36,343 nucleotides of DNA from an uncultured Porphyromonas sp. (GTDB lineage Bacteria > Bacteroidota > Bacteroidia > Bacteroidales > Porphyromonadaceae): contig NZ_CALHVI010000035.1 of NCBI RefSeq assembly GCF_938039215.1, positions 1 to 36,343 of the forward strand. The letters run 5' to 3'. The notes beneath the pieces were generated by a model. That model searched no databases, had not been told where the DNA came from, and was given only the letters and a program-made list of their open reading frames with translations. Positions 6,381-14,631 of the stretch are shown piece after piece; the stretch's first letter is position 1, and every line of letters begins with the position of its first letter. Made by a program: the position numbers and the translations under genes.

Positions 6381-8588
6381 CTAACGTCCTCGGCGGAAGC
6401 TGAGGACACTGTTGGCGACGACGCTGAGACTACTGAGCATCATCAGCGCTCCTGCGATCATGGGATTGAGAAGATAGCCAGTGAAGGGATAGAGAAGACC
6501 TGCCGCTACGGGGATGGCGATGAGGTTGTAGATGAAGGCCCAGAAGAGGTTCTGATGGATCGTGCGTAGGGTGCGGTGCGCCAGATCAAAGAGCTTCACC
6601 ACCGACCCGAGCTCCGAGGTGCGGATGGTCACCATCGCTGTCTCCATCGCCAGATCACTCCCACTGCCCATAGCGATGGAGAGGTCGGCATGCGCCAGAG
6701 CGGCTGCGTCATTGATGCCGTCACCGACCATGGCCACACGACGGCCTGCCCGCTGGAGCTCTTCGACGAAGGCCGCTTTCCCTTCGGGGAGGACACTATC
6801 GACGACCCGATCGACCCCGACAGCCTCTCCGACAGCATGCGCTGCGCCTGGGCCATCACCCGTAAGCATGATGACTTCAAGCCCCCGAGCTCGGAGCTCA
6901 GCGATCGCACCACGGGACGAAGGACGGAGGGTATCGGCGATCCAGATGACGGCAAGCACTTCCCGCTCGTCAGCGAAGAGACTGCAGGTCGCTCCCGCTC
7001 GCTGTCCTTCCTCGAGGGAGGTAAGAGCCTCCTCGCTGAGTACAGCCCCGCCTTCTTCGACGAAGGCACGTTGCCCTACCCGATAGGTCTTCCCCAAGAT
7101 CGAGCCTTGGAGCCCTCGACCAGCCTGCTCGGAGAAGTCCGTGACTCTCGCTTCGCCCTCATGTGCTCCCTCAAGGTAGCGAACGATCGCTCCTGCCAAA
7201 GGGTGCGTAGAGAGCTGCTCCAGCTGAGCAAGGTGTGTAGCTGCATCCTTCGGGGCAGAAGCCGTCCAACGGATAGCCTTCACCTCCGGGCGACCTTCGG
7301 TGATCGTCCCCGTCTTGTCAAGGAGGATGGTGTCAATATGTTCTGCGGCTTCTAGGCTCTCGGCATTGCGCACGAGGATCCCCTCTTCTGCGCCTCGTCC
7401 GATGCCGACCATGATAGCCGTCGGGGTGGCAAGGCCAAGGGCACAAGGGCAGGCGATGACGAGTACCGTCACAGCAGCGACGAGCCCCATTTGCCAGCCT
7501 CCCTCGGGGACGAGGAAGCCCCATGCCACGAGCGTGAGGAGGGCGATCATGACGATGACGGGCACGAAGACACGGGCGACCCGATCGACGACCTTCTGGA
7601 TCGGAGCACGGGAGGACTGAGCCTCCTGCACCAGACGAATGATGCGGGAGAGGATGGTAGCACGCCCGACTTCACGAGCTTCGTAGAGGAGCGAGCCCGA
7701 GCCATTGAGCGTACCGGCGTAGACTCGTGCTCCTGCTACCTTCGCTACGGGGATAGGTTCGCCGCTGATGAGCTGCTCGTCGGCATAGGATTCCCCCGAA
7801 ACGACTACCCCATCCACGGCGAAGAGCTCATGAGGAAGGACTCTGAGGGTCATCCCAGGCTCTACCTCCGCAATGGGAAGGGTGACGACCTCCCCCGAAG
7901 GCAAGTGCTGCTGTACTGTCTTCGGCTGGCTACCCATGAGCTGACGGAGTGCCGTCGATGTGCGTCGCTGGGCACGAGCTTCGATGACCTTCCCCACAAG
8001 GACGAAGGCAACTGTCATCGAGGCAGCTTCAAAGTAAAGATGATGGAGCATCCCTCCCTCAGCTCCCGAGAGCAGGTACAGTACGAGCTGAACAAGGCTA
8101 TAAATGAAGGCCACCGAGGTACTAAGCATCACCAGCAGATCCATACCCGCAGCGCCCGAGCGGAGCTGGCGCCAGCCTCGGACGAAAAAGCCCGAGCCCG
8201 CCCAGCCTAAGGTGACAGCGGAGAAGAGCGCCGAGAGTAAGGCCTTGGGAAGGGTCATCGGAGGCCACATCATCAGCCCCATGACCAGAAGGGAGAGCAC
8301 TACGGCGACGAGCATCTTCGTCTGCTGGCTCTTCTCTTCGCTTAGGCGGAGCGCCTCGATCTCATCGACATCGGGTTCATCTACCCGAAGATCATAGCCC
8401 ATGGAGGCGACCGCCGAACGAAGATCTTCCCGAGAGCACTTCGTCTCGTCATAGACGACAAAGACCGAAGCCGAGGCAAGATTGACGCTGGCGGAGGAGA
8501 CCCCAGGGGTCTGCTCCAGAGCTCGGGTAGCATGAGCGGCACAGCCCGCACAGTGTAGCCCTAGGAGGGGAAAGGATTGCTTAGTCAT
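6381..8588 (-). CDS. copA: Copper-translocating P1B-type ATPase
   Basis: This inner-membrane P-type ATPase exports Cu(I) from the cytoplasm using ATP. The 735-aa protein has one N-terminal heavy-metal-associated domain with the metal-binding motif CAGC (residues 13-16). Eight predicted membrane helices include the CPC transport motif (380-382). The actuator-domain SGE motif is at about 275-277, the phosphorylation site DKTGT at 424-428, a nucleotide-domain HPLAG motif near residue 463 and the hinge GDGIND near residue 650. CPC and CxxC point to Cu+ (or Ag+) rather than Zn2+ or Cd2+. Length is standard for single-HMA members. It is flanked by hairpins on both sides, so it is probably monocistronic. 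No metal-responsive regulator gene lies next to it. Confidence 0.95.
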   Translation of the reverse strand: MTKQSFPLLGLHCAGCAAHATRALEQTPGVSSASVNLASASVFVVYDETKCSREDLRSAVASMGYDLRVDEPDVDEIEALRLSEEKSQQTKMLVAVVLSLLVMGLMMWPPMTLPKALLSALFSAVTLGWAGSGFFVRGWRQLRSGAAGMDLLVMLSTSVAFIYSLVQLVLYLLSGAEGGMLHHLYFEAASMTVAFVLVGKVIEARAQRRTSTALRQLMGSQPKTVQQHLPSGEVVTLPIAEVEPGMTLRVLPHELFAVDGVVVSGESYADEQLISGEPIPVAKVAGARVYAGTLNGSGSLLYEAREVGRATILSRIIRLVQEAQSSRAPIQKVVDRVARVFVPVIVMIALLTLVAWGFLVPEGGWQMGLVAAVTVLVIACPCALGLATPTAIMVGIGRGAEEGILVRNAESLEAAEHIDTILLDKTGTITEGRPEVKAIRWTASAPKDAATHLAQLEQLSTHPLAGAIVRYLEGAHEGEARVTDFSEQAGRGLQGSILGKTYRVGQRAFVEEGGAVLSEEALTSLEEGQRAGATCSLFADEREVLAVIWIADTLRPSSRGAIAELRARGLEVIMLTGDGPGAAHAVGEAVGVDRVVDSVLPEGKAAFVEELQRAGRRVAMVGDGINDAAALAHADLSIAMGSGSDLAMETAMVTIRTSELGSVVKLFDLAHRTLRTIHQNLFWAFIYNLIAIPVAAGLLYPFTGYLLNPMIAGALMMLSSLSVVANSVLSFRRGR

Positions 8589-8601
8589 ATCAATAAGGAG
8601 A

Positions 8602-8635
8602 AGGAGGGAAGAGCCTCACGAGGCCCTCCCCTCCT
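8602..8635 (-). terminator. Hairpin between the DUF4954-type gene and copA
   Basis: A stem with arms AGGAGGG (8602-8608) and a complementary CCTCC-rich arm, plus an inner GCCTC/GAGGC pair, lies between the DUF4954-type stop and the copA start. It has no U-tract and sits only 13 nt before the copA ATG. It could be a terminator for the upstream gene or a leader structure of copA mRNA. Confidence 0.45.
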
Positions 8636-8736
8636 GATAGTTAAGAGACTTTATACTGCTAACAGCTGGAGGAAGTCTTTCGTTTACTGAAGGAGAAGCG
8701 TCTTCCTTCTCCTCGTATCCAGCTATCGGCGCACAG

Positions 8737-10746
8737 CTAGAGCAGGGGAGTAAGTCGATCGAGGAGTTCTTGCCCGAGAGCAGACTTATCCTCGATATGC
8801 TTGAGGATGGAGCTGACATAGGGATTGCTGTCGAAGGCACCCCGAACCTCCTCGAAGTCCCGAGCCTGCTGCGCCTCATCGCCATCGGCACCGAAGCCCG
8901 TCATCGCCGAAAGGGAGAATTCCTTCTTGGCATCCGCATAGAGCTCTCGGTCAAGCTCGACGACGGAGCTTCGCCAGCGCTCTACCAGTTGAGCGATCTC
9001 CGCAGCTGTGGCACGTGCCAGATCAAGTCCGCAGTAAGCCTGGATCTTGTCATAAGCCCACGTCCATTCGTACTCATAGTAGTGGCGGTGAAGATCTGCG
9101 AGCGTCTCATGGATCTCGCTGACCTCTCGGATCGCTCCCGACTCAATGCCTTCCACGAGGCGGAGGACCTCTGCCTTCGGGGCGATCAAGCCCGATAGAT
9201 CGACCCAATCCCCTAGGCCGATCGTGATCTGAGGCTTGAGGGCAGCACGCACAGCTTCGATGCTGGAGCAGACGACACCCTCGAGGCGCTTGATCAGGGA
9301 GTTGCCGAGGAACTTATGGATCGCTAGATCATAGTAGTGAATCCCCTTCCTCAGCGACGAAGCCTTGATCTTAGCGCTCTGATAGGAATAGATCTCGGAG
9401 GTCATCCCCGCTACCCACTGCAGCTGCTCGAGGATCTTCCGTCCGTTCATCATCTTCTGGATGGTGTAGGGGCTCAGCAGGTTGTAGTTGATCTGGTCGA
9501 GGCGGTGAGGATCGGTGCGGGCATCACGAAGAGGCCACTTCTGCGCATCTCGGATGGTGCCTACACTCTTGAGGTTCACCCCAGGGATGAGGAAGGTCTT
9601 GTCGCAGGACTCGATGAGGTAGGAGAAGGGCAGGTTCGCCAGATCGGGATGGGTGGTGTGGCGGCCCATCACGAGGGAGAAGGCACCGATACGAGCGGGC
9701 CAGAGGATGTACGAGTCCGATGAGGTCTTCGCCCCCCGCTCCATGATCCCTTGGTGGATGGGACCGAGCTTGTACATGTGGTTGCTCTGGTTCGATCCCG
9801 ACCCTGCGTTCATGAAGGAGAACTGGCTAGCGATAAGGAGGGTGGACTTGTGGTGCGTGACGGTGAAGGGACCAGCGAAGATGGCGCAAGCCTCACCGTT
9901 CTCTCCATGACAATTGCTGAAGAAGAGGGAATCCGAAGCTGAATAGCCATGTGCGAGGGTACAAGCCTGCCCGACGAAGCAGCGAGAGAGTGCCGTACCG
10001 CTCTCCACCCGAGAGCCCGAGGAGATGACGAAGTCCGTGCAGATGACACTATAGCCCAGCCTAACGGGAGCCTCTCGGACGCTATTGACACTCCCGTTGT
10101 AGAGGCGGCGTGTGCCGACGATCTCGGCATAGTCACCGATCTTGACGTTGGTGATATTCCCCACGTCGGTGATGTGAGCATGGGCTCCTATCTTCCCGTG
10201 CGAGGAGCGAAGACGATCGATGTAGCCGGTGATGAGCTGACGAAGCCGTTGGATCAACTCGGGGCGATGTCTGTACATGGCCATGAAGTAGGCTTCGTGC
10301 GCCGAGAGGAGGTCATAGCTCAGCACCTCACGGCCACCCGTCTCATTGAGGACGGAGACCTCTACCCCGTTGCCGAAGGTAGTCTCCCCCTCGACGAGGA
10401 TAGTATCGACGTTGCTGATGAAGGTCTCCTCGCCGATGGAGTAGTTGGCGATGTAGTTATTGACATGCTCGATACAGCAGTTGTCTCCGACCTCTACATT
10501 GTGTAGGTAGGTATAGTAGAGGCCCGAATGCTTGGAGATGCCCCCAGGCAGGTCGAAGGTCTTCTCGAAGAGCCCCAGACGCACCCAGCCCGAGAAGTGG
10601 GTATTCAATATGTACTTGGGGACGAAGCCTTCCTTGACCCAGACCTGAGCCCAGTCATCGGCGGAATTGGCATGGTCCTTCAGCACTGCGATCTCCGCTT
10701 CGGTGAGCGGGCGATAGCCTTCATTCATTACGTTTGGCATAGACAT
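8737..10746 (-). CDS. DUF4954 family protein (left-handed beta-helix, acyltransferase-like)
   Basis: This is a protein of about 669 aa resembling a Bacteroidota-typical family of unknown function. After the start comes the helical segment YRPLTEAEIAVLKDHANSADDWAQV. Hexapeptide-like repeats follow (for example VEVGDNCCIEHVNNYI, YSIGEETFISNV, KIGAHAHITDVGNITNVKIGDYAEIVG), consistent with the left-handed beta-helix of UDP-GlcNAc acyltransferase-like proteins. The last 250 residues are mainly helical. I chose the ATG at 10746 (10740 is also possible). The longer frame to 10797 runs through the TACATTTG promoter element at 10768-10775, and its extra residues do not look like the family. The gene appears monocistronic. 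No enzymatic activity can be assigned, though a sugar-nucleotide or acyl-transfer link is plausible from the fold. Confidence 0.82.
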   Translation of the reverse strand: MSMPNVMNEGYRPLTEAEIAVLKDHANSADDWAQVWVKEGFVPKYILNTHFSGWVRLGLFEKTFDLPGGISKHSGLYYTYLHNVEVGDNCCIEHVNNYIANYSIGEETFISNVDTILVEGETTFGNGVEVSVLNETGGREVLSYDLLSAHEAYFMAMYRHRPELIQRLRQLITGYIDRLRSSHGKIGAHAHITDVGNITNVKIGDYAEIVGTRRLYNGSVNSVREAPVRLGYSVICTDFVISSGSRVESGTALSRCFVGQACTLAHGYSASDSLFFSNCHGENGEACAIFAGPFTVTHHKSTLLIASQFSFMNAGSGSNQSNHMYKLGPIHQGIMERGAKTSSDSYILWPARIGAFSLVMGRHTTHPDLANLPFSYLIESCDKTFLIPGVNLKSVGTIRDAQKWPLRDARTDPHRLDQINYNLLSPYTIQKMMNGRKILEQLQWVAGMTSEIYSYQSAKIKASSLRKGIHYYDLAIHKFLGNSLIKRLEGVVCSSIEAVRAALKPQITIGLGDWVDLSGLIAPKAEVLRLVEGIESGAIREVSEIHETLADLHRHYYEYEWTWAYDKIQAYCGLDLARATAAEIAQLVERWRSSVVELDRELYADAKKEFSLSAMTGFGADGDEAQQARDFEEVRGAFDSNPYVSSILKHIEDKSALGQELLDRLTPLL

Positions 10747-10767
10747 GTATCTAAGAATGTAACTCCA

Positions 10768-10775
10768 CAAATGTA
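10768..10775 (-). promoter_or_regulatory. Promoter -7 element for the DUF4954-type gene
   Basis: TACATTTG on the minus strand matches TAnnTTTG, 21 nt upstream of the ATG at 10746. No clear -33 element was found. Repeat array B starts 62 bp further upstream. Confidence 0.5.
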
Positions 10776-10837
10776 GACACTTTCGGAGAATACCCATCCC
10801 CTCCTCTTGGGAGCTCTCCGTTGAGCTCCATTAGGAC

Positions 10838-10917
10838 CCTACGGTAGGTCGCCTCGACGACCCACGGTAGGTCGGTCAGGCGACCCACAGTAGGTTTTCC
10901 CGACGACCTACCGTAGG
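10838..10917. repeat. 23-bp palindrome array B (4 units)
   Basis: Palindromic cores start at 10838, 10861, 10884 and 10907, exactly 23 bp apart: CCTACGGTAGG, CCCACGGTAGG, CCCACAGTAGG and CCTACCGTAGG. Spacers are 12 bp. The first two start with TCG, the third starts with TTT, and all end in CGA. The right flank, GTTCTTTGGGGGG, resembles that of arrays A and D. The array lies between the SDR terminator and the DUF4954-type promoter. Confidence 0.93.
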
Positions 10918-10980
10918 GTTCTTTGGGGGGCTGTCGAAGGTCGCTGTTTATGCGGGCTGTCGCCCCCCTCTGATAAAGAG

Positions 10981-11024
10981 GACGCTCCCTCCATCCTCCC
11001 GAGGGGAGCGATGGAGGGAGCGTC
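10981..11024 (-). terminator. Terminator of the amidase-mlaD-SDR operon
   Basis: A perfect 15-bp stem (GACGCTCCCTCCATC at 10981-10995 with its complement at 11010-11024) encloses a smaller GC-rich hairpin. It lies 17 nt past the SDR stop and is followed on the minus strand by a short CTCTTTA stretch. Confidence 0.8.
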
Positions 11025-11040
11025 ATAGATGAAGGGCGGG

Positions 11041-12051
11041 CTAAAGCAAGCCTCGCTCCCGTGCGTCAGCGATGGTGGCCTGAAGACCTTGCTCCAGCGT
11101 CATCGTGGGGCGGAAGCCTAGGGCGAAGAGCGGGGAAGCATCGCAGCGCCAATTGCGCTGGGCTAGGATGGGGTACTTATCCCTATTGAGGGGGGAGATC
11201 CGCCCCGTCAAGCGTGCCGAGAGCGAGCCCATGAAGCAGGTCAGTCGCACCAGCGGGAGCGGGATGCGGATATGCAGGACATGTCGTCTCCCGAGGAGAC
11301 GCTGCACCATCCGTCCGAACTCTAGATCCGTGTACGTCGCCCCATCGGCTACGACATAGCGCTCGCCACGAGCCTCGTCTCGGGTGAGTACGAAGAGAGC
11401 CGCCCGAGCGACATCGCCCCCGTAGACGAAGGTCAGATACTGCGTCCGACAGCCCGACATGGCATTGACACCTCGGGCGATGCCTTGGAGCGCCATGAGG
11501 TAGTCCTTATCCCCTGGCCCGTAGACACCCGTAGGCAGAAGGATCGTGAACGGCAGTCCCGAGCGCTCGGTATAGTGCTCCGCCAGACACTTGCTCTGTC
11601 CGTAGAGCGTATGGGGCTCCTGTGGATGCGTGGCTCGAAGAGGCTCTGTCGCCCCTGCCACGGCACCGTAGCTACTGAGGCTACTCATCAGCACAAAGCG
11701 TAGCGGGGGCAAGGCTAGGCGGGAGAGAGCTCCTAGGAGGCGACGGGTATGCTCGGCATTGACCTCGGCGAACTCCTCGGGGTGAGCGGTCTTCGTGATC
11801 CCAGCGTTGTGAATGACATAGTGCCACTGAGGCCCGCCTTCCTCCAGTGGGGCAACCGACGAGAGCGCACCGAAAAGCTGCTCTTCGTCGAAGTAGTCTA
11901 CCTCGAGGAGGTGGACCCCCTGGGCGGTCAGGCGCTTCTTATCGCTATCCTTGCGCACGGCAGCCCAGACTTCGTAGCCGAGGCTGAGGGCTTGGGAGAT
12001 GAGGTGTGAGCCGATGAAGCCCGACGCTCCCGTGATGAGTATTCGCTCCAT
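11041..12051 (-). CDS. NAD-dependent epimerase/dehydratase family protein (extended SDR)
   Basis: This is a 336-aa extended short-chain dehydrogenase/reductase. The Rossmann motif ITGASGFIGSHL (residues 6-17) binds NAD(P). The catalytic pair is Tyr150 and Lys154 in LYGQSKCLAEHY, with serines in the preceding LMSSLSSYG strand. The C-terminal part contains FVYGGDVARAALFVLT, typical of family members that act on sugar nucleotides or other linked substrates. The start lies 27 nt after the mlaD-type stop, and a strong terminator follows, so it is the last gene of a three-gene operon with the amidase and the MCE protein. That context suggests an envelope-related role, but the substrate cannot be read from the sequence. 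Confidence 0.87.
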   Translation of the reverse strand: MERILITGASGFIGSHLISQALSLGYEVWAAVRKDSDKKRLTAQGVHLLEVDYFDEEQLFGALSSVAPLEEGGPQWHYVIHNAGITKTAHPEEFAEVNAEHTRRLLGALSRLALPPLRFVLMSSLSSYGAVAGATEPLRATHPQEPHTLYGQSKCLAEHYTERSGLPFTILLPTGVYGPGDKDYLMALQGIARGVNAMSGCRTQYLTFVYGGDVARAALFVLTRDEARGERYVVADGATYTDLEFGRMVQRLLGRRHVLHIRIPLPLVRLTCFMGSLSARLTGRISPLNRDKYPILAQRNWRCDASPLFALGFRPTMTLEQGLQATIADARERGLL

Positions 12052-12078
12052 AGATGGGGAGTGGAGGGAGAGAAGGGG

Positions 12079-12957
12079 CTAGAAGATGGAGAGGCGAACG
12101 TAGCGCTTGGGGTTCTCCTTCAGATCACGCATCAGCACATCGGCGCTACGTACGAGGCTATCGAGACGCAGGTAGAGGGCAGGGTCGTTGAGCAGCAGCC
12201 CAGCGGTATTATCCTTGCTCCGTAGCTGCATCGATACCTGCTGGAGCTGAGCCGTCGTGCTCTGTAGGCTCTGCATGAGCGAGTCAAGGTGCATCGAGGA
12301 GAGCTGACCGGAGAAGGTCGCCAGATTGGAGGTCACCTGCCCGACGTTGGAGATCACGGGATCGAGGCGATGCGTCGTCTGGTTGAGCCCTGCGACCATG
12401 CTGTGGAGCTGCTGGCTGGCAAGGTTGAGCCCTAGGAGGGTGCTATCGATGTTCTTATCGTTCATCAAGGCATTGAGTCGCTCGAGGGTAGCGGTGATGG
12501 TCGGCATCATGTTCGCCACGGCGGGGAGGATCTTGTCCGTAGCCACGGAGAGCAAGTCACCCTCGGGGCTGATGCTGGGGATCGTATCTCCCTCGGCGAG
12601 GAAGCGAGCACCATGGGGCTCGATCCGAAGGACGAGCTCAGAGCCACTGAGCGGATTGACCTTGATGCGCACTTGGCTCTCGGGGGTGATGCGCACATGA
12701 GGGTCGAGGGAGAGCTCCACTGTCGCCCCATAGCCACGAGCATAGTCGAAGCTCACGGAGCGTACGGTACCGACCTTGAAGCCACTCACGAGGACGGGAG
12801 TAGCGACGGTGACGCTACTGAGGTTGTCGAAGTGTGCGTAGTAGGTCGTGCTCTTCTTGAATATCTCGATACCCTTGAGGAAGTTGATCCCGACGTAAGC
12901 TAAGGCTATCGCTAGGATAGCCAGCAGACCGATCTGTACCTCTTTCTTTCGTTTCAT
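12079..12957 (-). CDS. MlaD/MCE-domain lipid-transport protein
   Basis: This is a 292-aa inner-membrane-anchored periplasmic protein. It has one N-terminal membrane helix (about residues 8-25, after the basic MKRKKE) and one MCE domain (about 36-115) with the typical segment TPVLVSGFKVGTVRSVSF. The C-terminal half is helical and rich in Gln, Leu and Ser, as in MCE proteins that oligomerise. Family members form hexameric rings for phospholipid transfer between membranes with MlaE/MlaF-type permease and ATPase, neither of which is encoded in this window. It lies 49 nt after the amidase stop and 27 nt before the SDR, hence one operon linking wall remodelling and outer-membrane lipid handling. 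Confidence 0.9.
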   Translation of the reverse strand: MKRKKEVQIGLLAILAIALAYVGINFLKGIEIFKKSTTYYAHFDNLSSVTVATPVLVSGFKVGTVRSVSFDYARGYGATVELSLDPHVRITPESQVRIKVNPLSGSELVLRIEPHGARFLAEGDTIPSISPEGDLLSVATDKILPAVANMMPTITATLERLNALMNDKNIDSTLLGLNLASQQLHSMVAGLNQTTHRLDPVISNVGQVTSNLATFSGQLSSMHLDSLMQSLQSTTAQLQQVSMQLRSKDNTAGLLLNDPALYLRLDSLVRSADVLMRDLKENPKRYVRLSIF

Positions 12958-13006
12958 AAATATCTATATCTCTGTAGGGATGTCGTGTATATGCGGATGG
13001 ATGAGG

Positions 13007-14290
13007 CTAGAGGCGCTTCGTGCCTTGGTAGCGGGCGATGAAGGCATCTCGATAGACTCGGGGCAGGGCGGAGAGCTGCTGCTGCGCCTTAGCCTTGGAG
13101 GGGGTGGGGCTGAGGAGGTAGATGTAGGTCTTCCCCACCTTCACCCGCTCGACGGGCGTGGGGAGCTTGCGGAAGCGAGCATCCTGGACATCGATCTTCT
13201 CGGGGGAGGAGAGGAACTGCACTCGGTAGGTGATCCCCGTCTCCGAAGCAGAAGACTGGGTAGCAGGTGTGCTTGCCTTCGTCTTGGCTGGGTCTGTGGA
13301 GCCCTTGCCCCCCTTAGCGGGACGCTCCTCCTTACTCTTCTGGAGGGCACGCTCTACTTGGTCTCGGGGCGAAGACTGCTCGGTCTCTTGCTGAGACGCA
13401 GACTCAGCCTTAGCCGACTGACTGGTGCTGTCGGACTTCTCCTCGGTCTTCGACTTCTCTTCTGAGGGCTCACTAGGCTTCTTGTCGCCCGAACTCTTCC
13501 CTCGGAAAGCTCGGTAGTATGCCGTGAAGCCCAGCGTGATGGCAGAGGCAAGGGTCTGCTGTCCCTCTTCGCTGAGCATGAAGGCCGCCTCCCGAGCATT
13601 GGAGAGGAAGCCTATCTCGGTGAGGATGCTGGGCATAGCTGACTGGCTAAGCACCCAGAGCACATCCTGACGGACACCACGGCTGTAGCGCCCTGCCGCC
13701 CGATACTGTCGCTGGATCTTGTTGGCCAGATCAATACTCTTATTGAAGTACGCATCCTGCATCAAGTCAAACATGATGTAGCTCTCCGTCGAGGTCGGAT
13801 CGAAGCCTCGGTAGATCGTCTTGTAGTCGCTCTCCAGAAGCATCGCCTTATTCTCTCGCATCGCTACACTCAGATTGTTGGCGAACTTCGCTATCCCGAG
13901 CACATAGGTCTCCGTGCCGTGCACCTCCTTCGAGGGGGCACTATTGACATGGATGCTCAGCATGAGCGAGGCCTTATGCTTATTGGCGTAGTCGGCACGT
14001 GCCTGCAGGCCGACGAAGACATCCGTGGAGCGTGTGTAGAGGACGGTCACCTCGGGGTGGGCGCTACGGATCTTTGCCCCGACGAGCTTCGCCACCGCTA
14101 GGGTGATATCCTTCTCCTTACCGCCGTTGCCCACGGTCCCCGAGTCCTTCCCGCCATGCCCCGCGTCGATGACGACGGTGAAGAGGCGTTGTGCCTCGGC
14201 TGTGCTAGGGAAGAGGAAGAGCAGGGAGAAGAGCCCCCCGATGATCGTGCGGATCATACGACGACTAGGGGCGAACTCAAGCGAAGACAT
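13007..14290 (-). CDS. N-acetylmuramoyl-L-alanine amidase (Amidase_3) with C-terminal SPOR-like domain
   Basis: This is a 427-aa secreted, zinc-dependent peptidoglycan amidase that cleaves the amide bond between MurNAc and the stem peptide, typically at septation. Residues 12-34 form a signal peptide (ending STAEAQ). Zinc ligands are His45 in IDAGHGGKDSG, Glu59 in NGGKEKDI and His114 in LSIHVNSAP; the catalytic glutamate is Glu225 in SILTEIGFLSN. A long Lys/Ser/Glu-rich linker (about 265-345) follows. The C-terminal YRVQFLSSPEK...YIYLLSPTPSKAKA resembles a SPOR domain that binds denuded glycan strands. The start could also be the ATG at 14257, which would place the signal peptide at the very N-terminus. 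It is the first gene of an operon with mlaD-type and SDR genes. Confidence 0.93.
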   Translation of the reverse strand: MSSLEFAPSRRMIRTIIGGLFSLLFLFPSTAEAQRLFTVVIDAGHGGKDSGTVGNGGKEKDITLAVAKLVGAKIRSAHPEVTVLYTRSTDVFVGLQARADYANKHKASLMLSIHVNSAPSKEVHGTETYVLGIAKFANNLSVAMRENKAMLLESDYKTIYRGFDPTSTESYIMFDLMQDAYFNKSIDLANKIQRQYRAAGRYSRGVRQDVLWVLSQSAMPSILTEIGFLSNAREAAFMLSEEGQQTLASAITLGFTAYYRAFRGKSSGDKKPSEPSEEKSKTEEKSDSTSQSAKAESASQQETEQSSPRDQVERALQKSKEERPAKGGKGSTDPAKTKASTPATQSSASETGITYRVQFLSSPEKIDVQDARFRKLPTPVERVKVGKTYIYLLSPTPSKAKAQQQLSALPRVYRDAFIARYQGTKRL

Positions 14291-14344
14291 AGGGCTTAGT
14301 GTAGCGGGATTACTCGGATGTTAAATTAGTTGACTTCAATGGCA

Positions 14345-14352
14345 CAAAGATA
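14345..14352 (-). promoter_or_regulatory. Promoter -7 element for the amidase operon
   Basis: TATCTTTG on the minus strand matches TAnnTTTG, 54 nt upstream of the ATG at 14290. A TTTG further upstream (14379-14382) is at 26 nt spacing, longer than the usual 19-20, so only the -7 element is convincing. Confidence 0.5.
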
Positions 14353-14433
14353 CAACGCTTTTCATTAAAGACTGCTTTCAAATGCCTCTAGAGACACCGT
14401 CCCAGCCCCCTTGCTCTACCCTCTCCCTCCAAA

Positions 14434-14631
14434 CCTACGGTAGGTCGCCGAAAAAACCTACTGTAGGTCGGTCGACCGACCCACCGTGGGTCGCAAGGAC
14501 GACCTACCGTAGGTCGCAAGGACGACCTACCGTAGGTCGCAAAAGCGATCTACCCTAGGTCTCCAAAGTACCCCATTCATGGGTCGCATCGGAGACCCAT
14601 GAATGGGTAGTTGTAGCGACCCATGAATGGG
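14434..14631. repeat. Composite palindrome array C (6 + 3 units, two core types)
   Basis: Six CCTACNGTAGG-type cores start at 14434, 14457, 14480, 14503, 14526 and 14549, all 23 bp apart; the last, TCTACCCTAGG, is degenerate. The array continues with a different 12-bp palindrome, CCCATTCATGGG, at 14572 (23 bp later), then its reverse complement CCCATGAATGGG at 14596 and 14620 (24 bp apart). Several spacers keep the TCG...CGA form across the change, and one 12-bp spacer (TCGCAAGGACGA) occurs twice in succession. A decayed unit (ACCCATAGATAGC, then TCGCAAAAGG) is visible near 14668-14692. Confidence 0.93.

Noticed and set aside
6188..6409. A 73-aa minus-strand frame between copA and the ATPase gene
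   Set aside because: It overlaps the copA 3' end and terminator and translates the CAGTAG repeat region into low-complexity sequence.
8616..8891. A 91-aa minus-strand frame overlapping the 3' end of the DUF4954-type gene
   Set aside because: Most of it is an alternate frame of the DUF4954-type gene, it runs into the hairpin before copA, and it has no start signal or recognisable domain.
14434..14631. Regularly spaced repeats that could be read as a CRISPR array
   Set aside because: The repeated cores are only 11-12 bp, the spacers 12 bp and largely similar to each other, and no cas genes are present. The spacing is far below the roughly 60-70 bp of CRISPR arrays.
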